Assembly (NCBI GenBank): GCA_024697705.1
Contig: JAILFF010000094.1
Coordinates: forward strand, 1 to 23,497
DNA: 23,497 nucleotides
DNA from: Ruminococcus sp.
Lineage (GTDB): Bacteria > Bacillota > Clostridia > Oscillospirales > Ruminococcaceae
Direction of reading: 5' to 3'
Part shown: positions 12,868 to 19,755 of the stretch, one piece after another
How the letters are laid out: each line of letters begins with the position of its first letter
How positions within the stretch are numbered: position 1 is the stretch's first letter
The notes under the pieces: model-generated
Told to the model about the DNA's origin: nothing
The model's input: the letters and a program-made list of their open reading frames with translations, nothing else
The model's database searches: none
Translations under genes and position numbers: made by a program

Positions 12868-14523
12868 TTGACCACTATCTCGTATTATTATATAACGACA
12901 GCTTTGTCGTACCTCCTTACGGCAATTTACGGGCTTATGTGGCACCGCCGCTATAACATCAATTTCACGCTGATTTTTGTGCTTATACCTACCGCCAATA
13001 CGGGCTACCTTTTTTTGGCACAATCCGAAGAACAACATTCCGCCCTTATGGGGCAGCAGATAAGCTATATCGGCGGCTGCTTTGAGCCGCTTTTCCTGCT
13101 CTTCGCCGTGCTGGGACTGTGCAAGATAGAAGTCCATAAGGCGGTGCGGGGCGTAATGATAACGCTCAATACGCTCATGTTTTTCTGCGTCATCACTGCC
13201 AATAATACCACATTTTTTTATAAAAAGGTCAGATTTGCCAAAATAGACGGCGTCGGTACGCTCGAAAAGGAATACGGCTTCGTCCATAGTATTTTCGTCG
13301 TGTCGCTTTTCGTCTATCTGTGGCTCAGCTTCGGGGCGCTGATATTTACCTATATCAAAAGAAAAGACGTTTCGCGTAGGATACTCAATCTGCTGCTGCT
13401 GCCCGGGATACTTTCGGTCGCAAGCTACTTTTCGGGAAGGTTCTGCGAATCCTTCAAAACGCTTTCGCTGATACCACTTTCCTATGTGCTTTCGCAGATA
13501 ATTTTCCTGCTTATTATCCACCGCGTGAACCTCTACGAGACTGCCGACACCGCTATCGACTCGCTGATGCGTGCGGGTAAGACGGCGTTCATCTCCGTTG
13601 ACAGACGCATGAGGTTTTTGGGCGGCGACGAGACCGCAAGCGTGTTCTTCCCGCAGCTTATACAGCTCCATGTGGACAAGCCGATCTCCGCCTGCGACGA
13701 ACTGGGCAGCGCCATTATCCACTGGATCAAGGTCTATTCCGAGGACAAATCGCAGAACAAGGTACAGTTCAAATTCGGCGGCAGGATCTACCTGATAAGC
13801 ATAACCCACCTCTACGACGGCAAAAAGATCCGCGGCTATCAGCTGATAATCACCGACGACACCGAAAGCCTTATCGCCGAAAACGCCAAGCGCACCATGC
13901 AGATGCAGTCAAAGCTGCTGCTCGGTATGGCGACGATGGTCGAGAGCCGCGACAATTCCACGGGCGGTCACATCAGGCGAACGAGCGAGGGCGTGCGGCT
14001 GCTCATCGAGGAAATGATAAAAAGCGGCAAATTCGCGCTCTCGGACGATTTCTGCCGCAGCATGATAAAGGCGGCGCCGCTGCACGATCTCGGCAAGATA
14101 GCCGTAGACGACGCGATACTCCGCAAGCCGGGTCGGTTCACACCCGAGGAATACGAAAAAATGAAGGTACACGCCGCCGAAGGAGCGCGAATCGTGCGGG
14201 AGATACTTTCCGACAACGACGACACTTATTTCCGCCGCATCGCGGAAAACGTGGCTCATTATCATCACGAGCGCTGGGACGGTTCGGGCTATCCCGAGGG
14301 TCTCGCGGGCGAAAGCATACCGCTCGAAGCGCGTATAATGGCTGTCGCGGACGTTTTCGACGCACTTGTGAGCAAGCGTGTTTACAAAGAAAAAATGCCT
14401 TTTGACAAGGCGGAAGAGATCATCATGGAGGGCATGGGCAAGCAGTTCGACAAGGAGCTTGAGCCGATATTCGTTGCCGCCTGCCCGCGTCTCGAAGCGT
14501 ATTACGAAGGTCTTGAAGAATGA
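12868..14523 (+). CDS. Seven-transmembrane HD-GYP cyclic-di-GMP phosphodiesterase
   Basis: HD-GYP proteins degrade cyclic di-GMP (some act on related dinucleotides), lowering this signal in the cell. The 551-aa product has seven hydrophobic segments in residues 8-218, resembling the seven-helix sensor region of some histidine kinases. A PAS-like linker domain follows (about 228-335), then HD-GYP. The catalytic domain shows GHIRRTSE (H368), APLHDLGKIAVDDAIL (H406, D407), HHERWDGSGYPEG (GYP at 474-476) and a later ARIMAVADVFDAL, so the metal-binding set appears intact. The start is the TTG at 12868, given the promoter and Shine-Dalgarno just before it. It is monocistronic, flanked by its own promoter and terminator. 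The signal sensed by the membrane part is unknown. Confidence 0.93.
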   Translation: MTTISYYYITTALSYLLTAIYGLMWHRRYNINFTLIFVLIPTANTGYLFLAQSEEQHSALMGQQISYIGGCFEPLFLLFAVLGLCKIEVHKAVRGVMITLNTLMFFCVITANNTTFFYKKVRFAKIDGVGTLEKEYGFVHSIFVVSLFVYLWLSFGALIFTYIKRKDVSRRILNLLLLPGILSVASYFSGRFCESFKTLSLIPLSYVLSQIIFLLIIHRVNLYETADTAIDSLMRAGKTAFISVDRRMRFLGGDETASVFFPQLIQLHVDKPISACDELGSAIIHWIKVYSEDKSQNKVQFKFGGRIYLISITHLYDGKKIRGYQLIITDDTESLIAENAKRTMQMQSKLLLGMATMVESRDNSTGGHIRRTSEGVRLLIEEMIKSGKFALSDDFCRSMIKAAPLHDLGKIAVDDAILRKPGRFTPEEYEKMKVHAAEGARIVREILSDNDDTYFRRIAENVAHYHHERWDGSGYPEGLAGESIPLEARIMAVADVFDALVSKRVYKEKMPFDKAEEIIMEGMGKQFDKELEPIFVAACPRLEAYYEGLEE

Positions 14524-14539
14524 TCTCGGCAAATTATCG

Positions 14540-14579
14540 GAGCCGTCTGCCTTTTCGGGCAAACGGCTCTTTTTATTTT
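14540..14579 (+). terminator. Intrinsic terminator of the HD-GYP gene
   Basis: GAGCCGT (14540-14546) pairs with ACGGCTC (14563-14569), and after a one-base mismatch TGCC pairs with GGCA around a short loop. TTTTTATTTTA follows from 14570. It lies 17 nt after the stop codon, between convergent genes, and may slow transcripts from the minus-strand ABC operon too. Confidence 0.88.
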
Positions 14580-14619
14580 ATTCTGTTTCGGACTGTTTTG
14601 GAATCATTCAACCGCGGCA

Positions 14620-15300
14620 TTATTCTGCCGCCGCCATCGTCATCACCGTGTTTGCTCTCTTCGACACTCTGTCAGCCTTTTTCCACCAGATACTCTGTAT
14701 TACTAAATTGATAACCAGCCCCGCAACGAGTATCGCCGCCGACACCGCCGCCGACTTACCCGCTGTCAGCCCGAAGCCGTCAGAGAAACGGCTGCTTCTG
14801 CCAATAATAACGCCGCTCAGGGTAACGAAGATCGCGCAGAAAAAGAACACAAGCTCCAGTCTGCCCTTCCCGAAGAACGACACCGCGAAGCATACCGCCA
14901 CCGTTCCGACCGCGCACATCAGAAGCATATCGGGCAGCGACTCTCCGCCCGTTACGCAGGCGGAAACTCCGCAGATCAGAGCGTCATAGATCAGGCTCAT
15001 GACAAGTGTTACAACCGTGGGTATCACGGTTACAAGCCGCCTGCCGTCGGGAGCGGACAAGAAAAATTTGCAGCTCGAACGGCTGACAAGCCCCATCAGC
15101 TGAAATATCAGCACTCCGAACTGCCCCGTGCCGCCTACCGCCGCGATCATCGCCATGTACTCCTTGTCGCCCTTCGGCGAGGGGTCGTATGCCATTGCTA
15201 TCGGCAATCCGATCGTGAACAGCAGCGGGAATATCATCATTATGGGGTTGAGCGTCGTCTTAAAGTATAATTTAATTGATCTGAGCGTCATGTTTTTCAT
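14620..15300 (-). CDS. ABC-type transporter membrane protein (last gene of the GntR-ABC operon)
   Basis: This 226-aa integral membrane protein has about six hydrophobic segments and no soluble domain. I recognise no specific motif; the call as an ABC-2-like permease comes from topology and position, third gene after an ABC ATPase in a GntR-controlled operon. Between segments 2 and 3 lies SRSSCKFFLSAPDGRRLVTVIP, which resembles the 'PVSR..F' cytoplasmic loop of Clostridial ABC-2 membrane proteins that contact the ATPase. The ATG at 15300 has a gagtgagag sequence upstream and begins 26 nt after the preceding permease stop. The gene ends near, and convergent with, the HD-GYP terminator. Substrate is unknown. 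Confidence 0.7.
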   Translation of the reverse strand: MKNMTLRSIKLYFKTTLNPIMMIFPLLFTIGLPIAMAYDPSPKGDKEYMAMIAAVGGTGQFGVLIFQLMGLVSRSSCKFFLSAPDGRRLVTVIPTVVTLVMSLIYDALICGVSACVTGGESLPDMLLMCAVGTVAVCFAVSFFGKGRLELVFFFCAIFVTLSGVIIGRSSRFSDGFGLTAGKSAAVSAAILVAGLVINLVIQSIWWKKADRVSKRANTVMTMAAAE

Positions 15301-15326
15301 TGTCTCTCACTCTTTTCCTTTTATGT

Positions 15327-16016
15327 TCAGTTGTCCCAGTGATTTTTGCGGTAGTCGTTTATCATGATACGGTGCGAGAGCGGTATCAGCACAGCGTCTG
15401 TAACGATCATGATGATAAAAACCGTCCGCAGGCTTCCGGCGCTGAACGATTCGGTTATCGTTACGCTTAACACCGCTGCGATCATCATTGTCAGTGTAGC
15501 CGTCGTTATCCTGACAATTCCCTTTTTTAAACACAAGCAGATATTTCCGAGACCGACCGCGAATACCGTATTTACCGCGCCCGCCGCACAGCTCATCACG
15601 CCGTATTTAAGCGGCAGAAGATCGAGCGCCGCCGCCCCCGCCGCAAGCAGATAATAGACCGCTATCATCAGCAGAGTTTCCGCAAGCATAGCTGCGCGCA
15701 TTTTCCGAAACGTTTCAAATCCGCCCTTTACCGTGCGGAAGAACTTCCCTCCCGGGGTCGATCTTGTGAACGTCTGCAAGGTGCGCGGAGCTGCCAGCGC
15801 CGAAGCGCTCAACATCACGAGACACAGTTCCAAAATATCGACATTGGTGTGTTTTTCGCCCATTAATAATGTCAGTCCGCCGACGTACAGCACCACAAAC
15901 CCGAATGCCGCCGCCGCTATTCCCGCCGAAGTCACAACCGACCGCAGAGGACTTCTTCCCGTGTATATTTTCAGTGCCTGCGCGTAGGTCGGATTATTAT
16001 CGCTGTTATTATTCAT
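15327..16016 (-). CDS. ABC-type transporter membrane protein (second permease-like subunit)
   Basis: The 229-aa product has about six transmembrane segments and a short Asn/Asp-rich N-terminus. After the second segment a loop contains PRTLQTFTRSTPGGKFFRTVKGG, similar in form to the 'R..PGGKFFRTV' loop in the neighbouring subunit and in related Clostridial permease proteins. The frame is open to a GTG at 16052 inside the ATPase gene. The ATG at 16016 is preferred because it comes one base after the ATPase stop and has gaaaggg in front. That arrangement implies translational coupling and equal amounts of ATPase and permease. It should pair with the downstream permease to form the membrane channel. 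Substrate is unknown. Confidence 0.72.
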   Translation of the reverse strand: MNNNSDNNPTYAQALKIYTGRSPLRSVVTSAGIAAAAFGFVVLYVGGLTLLMGEKHTNVDILELCLVMLSASALAAPRTLQTFTRSTPGGKFFRTVKGGFETFRKMRAAMLAETLLMIAVYYLLAAGAAALDLLPLKYGVMSCAAGAVNTVFAVGLGNICLCLKKGIVRITTATLTMMIAAVLSVTITESFSAGSLRTVFIIMIVTDAVLIPLSHRIMINDYRKNHWDN

Positions 16017-16017
16017 A

Positions 16018-16932
16018 TTAACCCTTTCCGCCGTAATTGTCATTATCCTCACCGTCCTCCTCCGCTTTTCTCAGGATCCCGACGCTTAACTGCTGCAAGG
16101 TCGGCGTTTCAACGGCGCAGTCAAAGCCCTCAAGGGTCTCGGCGCTGCCCGCATAAGCTATTCCCTCGAAGCTCGTTCTGTTTGATACGCACGAGAGCAG
16201 GTGCGGCTTTGCGCGGGAAACGTCCTTTGCGTCGCCGTGAACGAGTATGTATTTTTCCTTCAAGTCCTCGACAAAGCCGCGCTCGACGGTCTTGCCGTTC
16301 GCCATGAATATCGCGTAATCGGTGGCGAATTCCATGTCGGCGATATTGTGCGTGGAGAAAAGCACCGTGCGTTCGCCGTCGCGCTCCGTCAGGTACTCGC
16401 GGAAAAGCTCGCAGAGCAGGTCGCGGGCGAGCGGGTCGAGCGACGAGGCGGGCTCGTCGAGCACCAGCAGGCGGGTATCTCTTGCCAACACCGCCGCAAG
16501 GTAGGCGCGCATCTTGTTGCCGTCGGACATCTTGTACAGCTTTTTCTGCCCCTTGTCGGCGGGGTCGCCGAGCTTCAGCCTTTTGCAGAGCTTCGTGTAC
16601 CGTTCGCGGTCGAAGTTATCGAAAGCCAGTTCGGAAGCCTCAGCGATGGTTTTCAGCCGCCAGTCCTGCGGAAAAAGATTCGCCGACGAGCAGTAGCCTA
16701 TCATATTTCTGAGCTCGGGGTCGTCGGTGTCGGTCTTGCTGCCGAAGTAAAGCGCGTCGCCCGAGGTTTTCGCCGTCACGCCGCAGAGCGTGTCGATAAG
16801 AGTGGTCTTGCCCGCGCCGTTCGCCCCGATAAGCGCAGAAGCAAAGCCGCAGGGGATATCCTCGGTTATCCCGCCGAGAGTGAAGTCCTTGTATTTCTTT
16901 GTCAGTCCCCTGATCTCGATAGCGTTAGTCAT
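16018..16932 (-). CDS. ABC transporter ATP-binding protein (Ytr-like), degenerate signature motif
   Basis: This 304-aa protein is the nucleotide-binding subunit of an ABC transporter of the GntR-linked (YtrB-like) type. Walker A is GANGAGKTT (36-44) and Walker B with the catalytic glutamate is LLVLDEPASSLDP (about 155-167). The switch histidine is in FSTHN. Two elements deviate. The ABC signature reads MSDGN (135-139) instead of LSGGQ-like, and the Q-loop position reads YCSSANLF without the usual glutamine. An 80-residue C-terminal extension may contact the permeases. The ATG at 16932 lies 54 nt after the gntR stop. Such systems in Firmicutes often respond to cell-envelope stress or export peptides, but the substrate here cannot be read. 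Confidence 0.92.
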   Translation of the reverse strand: MTNAIEIRGLTKKYKDFTLGGITEDIPCGFASALIGANGAGKTTLIDTLCGVTAKTSGDALYFGSKTDTDDPELRNMIGYCSSANLFPQDWRLKTIAEASELAFDNFDRERYTKLCKRLKLGDPADKGQKKLYKMSDGNKMRAYLAAVLARDTRLLVLDEPASSLDPLARDLLCELFREYLTERDGERTVLFSTHNIADMEFATDYAIFMANGKTVERGFVEDLKEKYILVHGDAKDVSRAKPHLLSCVSNRTSFEGIAYAGSAETLEGFDCAVETPTLQQLSVGILRKAEEDGEDNDNYGGKG

Positions 16933-16986
16933 TTGTTATCCCTCCGTTATATTTTCGTCACATCTGTTTTGTTTCTCCCGACCGAA

Positions 16987-17367
16987 TCAGCCCGCGCCGT
17001 CGTCGATGCTCCAGAGCGTTTCAAGCGTCTGCGTCACCTCGTCAAGCCCGAGCCCCGCTATCCTCGCCGAGTGTATCGCGTCGGTAAGGTGCTGTTCGAG
17101 CTGTCTCATATGCTGTTCGGCGAGCAGCCGTTCATCCTGCGCGTTGACGAAGTAGCCCTTTCCCTTTGAGGAAGTGACGAGCCCCTCCGCCGACAATTCC
17201 TCGTAAGCCTTCATCGTCGTGATAACGCTGATCTTAAGATCCTGCGCCAGCGCCCGTATCGAGGGCAGCGGGTCGCCCGCCCGAAGCTTACCGGTCAGTA
17301 TCTGATCTCTGAGCTGCGAAGATATCTGCTTATAGATCGGCTCGCTCGAATTCTGATATATTTTCAC
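16987..17367 (-). CDS. GntR-family regulator, YtrA subfamily
   Basis: This 126-aa repressor-type protein has an N-terminal winged helix-turn-helix (about residues 10-75: PIYKQISSQLRDQILTGKLR, LPSIRALAQDL, TTMKAYEELSAEGLV, GKGYFV). A short helical C-terminal dimerisation part of about 50 residues follows, the size typical of YtrA-type regulators, which head and control ABC transporter operons. The start is a GTG at 17367 with aaaggcggtg upstream. It is the first gene of the operon followed by the ATPase and two permeases. A consensus-like promoter and a nested palindrome overlapping its -10 box lie directly upstream, so autorepression with release by some inducer is the likely mode of control. 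Confidence 0.93.
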   Translation of the reverse strand: MKIYQNSSEPIYKQISSQLRDQILTGKLRAGDPLPSIRALAQDLKISVITTMKAYEELSAEGLVTSSKGKGYFVNAQDERLLAEQHMRQLEQHLTDAIHSARIAGLGLDEVTQTLETLWSIDDGAG

Positions 17368-17394
17368 CGTTCACACCGCCTTTCTTTTGTCCCT

Positions 17395-17446
17395 AACTGT
17401 TTATATGTTATATATACAGTATATAACACTATAACAGTTTTGTCAA
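17395..17446 (-). promoter_or_regulatory. Promoter and 45-bp nested palindromic operator of the GntR-ABC operon
   Basis: On the minus strand, TTGACA (17446-17441) and TATACT (17423-17418) have a 17-bp spacer. The -10 box lies inside a palindrome with arms GTTATATA (17407-17414) and TATATAAC (17420-17427). A second pair of arms, AACTGTT (17395-17401) and AACAGTT (17433-17439), is placed symmetrically around the same centre at 17417. GntR/YtrA proteins bind such two-fold sites as dimers. Confidence 0.85.
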
Positions 17447-17532
17447 TAGACTTTTTGACGAATTTTGCCTATTTTTTTGTTGGAGCATTCGGCAATATTC
17501 ACAAATTATCTTGCATCGAGGTTTGATATTTA

Positions 17533-17560
17533 ATGTAGGGGTGCGCATTGCGCGTCCGTG
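17533..17560. repeat. Short GTAGGGG-type repeat unit
   Basis: ATGTAGGGGTGCGCATTGCG followed by CGTCCGTG. It matches the unit at 17663-17693 in its beginning (TGTAGGGG), its middle (CATTGC) and its end (CCGTG), and belongs with the larger element at 12466-12585. Confidence 0.65.
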
Positions 17561-17662
17561 TCTTGTCCCGCCTGCGCTTTTTCTGTCCGAACTCACACGC
17601 TTTGTCGGGTCGTGGGCTTGCTCCCGCCGCTCATCGAGAATCTTCCCGACTCCGCAAATATT

Positions 17663-17693
17663 ATTGTAGGGGCGACACATTGCTCGCCCGTGT
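17663..17693. repeat. Short GTAGGGGCG-type repeat unit with hairpin
   Basis: ATTGTAGGGGCGACACATTG followed by CTCGCCCGTGT. GGGCGA and TCGCCC form a hairpin stem. It shares start, middle and end with the unit at 17533-17560 and, in its first ten bases, with the end of the 12466-12585 element. Confidence 0.7.
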
Positions 17694-17829
17694 ATTTCCT
17701 TGCCCGTGTGAAAAAACACGACCTTGCGCTTCGCGCAAATGGGGCTCTGCCCCATACCCTGCAAGGTGGCTCCTCGCCCCCTTGACCCCTCGCCAGCGCA
17801 CGGGCGCCGGATCCCGTGTCCGTTTTTCA

Positions 17830-17857
17830 CAAAAAAAGCGCCCCTTTCGGAGCGCTC
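17830..17857 (-). terminator. Intrinsic terminator of the phosphoesterase-carboxypeptidase-esterase operon
   Basis: On the minus strand AGCGCTCC pairs with GGGGCGCT (one G-T pair) around a GAAA loop, followed by a run of seven or more Ts (plus-strand A-run 17831-17837). It begins 4 nt after the esterase stop codon. Confidence 0.9.
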
Positions 17858-17860
17858 ATC

Positions 17861-18697
17861 TCAAGCTTTCATTATCCCTTCAAGCCATTTAAAACACAGC
17901 CCTACCCACGCTGCGGGCACCGGCGCATAATGACATTCTTCCGAAGCCGAATTCCCGTCACACAGCGAAAGCCCATGCCCGCCCGACGGGAAAATATGCC
18001 CCTCAAACGGTATCCGTGCCTTTGATAGCGCCGCCATATAGCTTAAACTATTCTCCACCGGCACACACCCGTCGTCGGCACAATGCCAGATAAAGGTAGG
18101 CGGTGTCTGCTTGCCTACCCGCTTTTCCATCGAAAGAAACTCCCGCAGCTCGGGATCGCGGCGGTGCATCAGCAGATTCTCAACAGAGCCCTCGTGCGTC
18201 AGCTCGGGTTCGGAAAGAATCACGGGATACCCCAGCACCGAGCCGTTTACTTTGAGCGTGTCCGCGCCGCAGCCGAGAACGTCCGACAGCAGACTGCTGT
18301 TCCAGAGGTTCGCCATGCTCGCCGCAAGGTGTCCTCCCGCCGAAAAGCCCATGACAAACACCTTGTCCGCCGCAATGCCGAATTCCTCCGCGTTCGATCT
18401 TATGTACTTCACGGCGGCGGCACATTCGAGCAGCGCCGTCGGGAATTTCTTGTCCACGCAGGAATAGTGCAGCACAAAGCAGGCGTAGCCCTGTCCCAAA
18501 AATCTGTAAGCCACGGGGTCTCCCTCGCGCTCGGAACAGTATTCGTACCCGCCGCCCGGCAGAACAAGAATCGCGCCCCTTTTGCGGTCTTTCATAAACG
18601 CATATTTTTCGGGAACAAAGCATTTGAGCGTCGGTTTCGTATCGGGAGCGGCAAGCCCCGCCTTTTTGTAGTCGATATCCAGTTCAATTACATTCAT
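17861..18697 (-). CDS. Alpha/beta hydrolase, acetyl-xylan-esterase-like
   Basis: This 278-aa serine hydrolase resembles the BD-FAE/acetyl esterase group that removes acetyl groups from xylo-oligosaccharides. It shows PGGGYEYCSEREGDPVA (oxyanion-hole region, 47-63) and the nucleophile elbow GFSAGGHLAA (S119). The acid is D208 or D209 in HCADDGCVPVENSL, and the general base is H241 in GGHGLSL. There is no signal peptide, so it acts in the cytoplasm, as does the alpha-glucuronidase encoded 7 kb away. The ATG at 18697 comes 6 nt after the VanY-like gene's stop, whose last codons supply a gggtga ribosome site, so the two are coupled. The substrate is inferred; acetylated sugars other than xylan, or cell-wall acetyl groups given the neighbour, remain possible. 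Confidence 0.88.
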   Translation of the reverse strand: MNVIELDIDYKKAGLAAPDTKPTLKCFVPEKYAFMKDRKRGAILVLPGGGYEYCSEREGDPVAYRFLGQGYACFVLHYSCVDKKFPTALLECAAAVKYIRSNAEEFGIAADKVFVMGFSAGGHLAASMANLWNSSLLSDVLGCGADTLKVNGSVLGYPVILSEPELTHEGSVENLLMHRRDPELREFLSMEKRVGKQTPPTFIWHCADDGCVPVENSLSYMAALSKARIPFEGHIFPSGGHGLSLCDGNSASEECHYAPVPAAWVGLCFKWLEGIMKA

Positions 18698-18703
18698 AAT
18701 GAA

Positions 18704-19714
18704 TCACCCGTCAATGTCGAGATCAAGGTCCGGTTCCGTCGGCGCTTTCGCTTCGGTAAAGAATTCCACCGTCGGGCGCACCGCAGCGATCACCGCCTTC
18801 CGATCCTTGCCTATATAATACGCTTCGCACGGCAGCGGCTCGCCCTCCTTAGTCGCGGGAACGGGCACCTTGCGGGATTCGTCCAACTTGTGATAATATA
18901 CCACCACATAGGAACCGCCGTCGTTCAGCACAAGCGGATCGTCGATGGTATGCCCGCGCATGAACTCGTCCAACTGCTCAAAACAGAGAGAATTCTCGGT
19001 CAATATCCTCGCGGCAACCCTGCCCACATATCGGAAATGATCGTCCCTTGCGGCAACTCCCGTAAGCTCCTCCGAGCCCTGCGGATAGCGCTGAACAAAG
19101 CCGTACTCCCATGCGTGCGCGGCAAACCACCTGTAATCGCTTTCAATGGTAAACGCTGTCCGCCGATCGCTGTCCTTCAAATAGATGCCGAAATCGAATG
19201 AATAACCGTTATTATGCTCGGCACATTTTCCTGCGGCTGCCGAAGCATCGGGCTCGTAGGCAGCGTTTATCATGATCGTCCTAAGCCCCGTCGCATTGTA
19301 AAAGCCGTCAAGCATTTCCGAAAGCGGAACTATCGCTTCGGCACGGCATTTCAGCCGAGAGTCCTTAAGCGAGGCTATCTGCAAGCCGTCCTTTGAAAAT
19401 ACCGCGTTAAAAACGGGCTGAAGCTTCGCGGGCGGCACTTCGCCGCCGTTCTTTGCAAGCAGCGTATCATCGGGAGAAAGAGACTCGATATCCGCGTACA
19501 TAAAGCTTCTTTTTAGCAGCGCGGTATCAAGTTCGAGCCCGTCGGGAACGGGTGCATCCACCGAAAATCGCGGCGGAAATTCCTTCGGCTCGATATCGCT
19601 GCCGCCCGATCTAAGCGCCGCAACGCCGATAACTCCGATGACAAACCAAAGAGCCGCCCCCGCAAGCCCGAACACCCACGGCGGCAGCTTTATTCTTCTT
19701 TTTTTTACGGACAT
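18704..19714 (-). CDS. VanY-like D-Ala-D-Ala carboxypeptidase homologue, catalytic Glu replaced
   Basis: VanY-family zinc peptidases trim the last D-alanine from peptidoglycan precursors. The 336-aa product has a basic N-terminus and one membrane anchor (about 13-34), so the domain (about 125-245) faces outside. Zinc-ligand motifs are recognisable: EHNNGYSFDFGI (H167, D174) and DDHFRYVG (H226). In typical VanY proteins the last motif is EPWHFRYVG, whose glutamate is the catalytic base. Here the aligned stretch is RDDHFRYVG, so R223 sits at the glutamate position. Activity may be lost, altered, or rescued by D224/D225. A further 90 residues follow the domain. It lies between a membrane metallophosphoesterase (41 nt upstream) and an esterase (6 nt downstream). 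Confidence 0.82.
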   Translation of the reverse strand: MSVKKRRIKLPPWVFGLAGAALWFVIGVIGVAALRSGGSDIEPKEFPPRFSVDAPVPDGLELDTALLKRSFMYADIESLSPDDTLLAKNGGEVPPAKLQPVFNAVFSKDGLQIASLKDSRLKCRAEAIVPLSEMLDGFYNATGLRTIMINAAYEPDASAAAGKCAEHNNGYSFDFGIYLKDSDRRTAFTIESDYRWFAAHAWEYGFVQRYPQGSEELTGVAARDDHFRYVGRVAARILTENSLCFEQLDEFMRGHTIDDPLVLNDGGSYVVVYYHKLDESRKVPVPATKEGEPLPCEAYYIGKDRKAVIAAVRPTVEFFTEAKAPTEPDLDLDIDG

Positions 19715-19755
19715 ACCGCCGCAGCCCTCGCTTTCATGGGGGAATGACGGATACG

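Larger units (their letters stand above)
17440..17829. other. Gene-free stretch with dispersed repeats
   Basis: No convincing gene is present in about 390 bp. It holds two short GTAGGGG-type repeat units (17533-17560 and 17663-17693). A GC-rich segment at about 17706-17830 follows, bounded by inverted ends gtgaaaaaacacg (17708-17720) and a similar cgtttttcac (17821-17830), with the self-complementary ggggctctgcccc inside. Frames that cross it are low-complexity and have no ribosome binding site. Confidence 0.7.
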
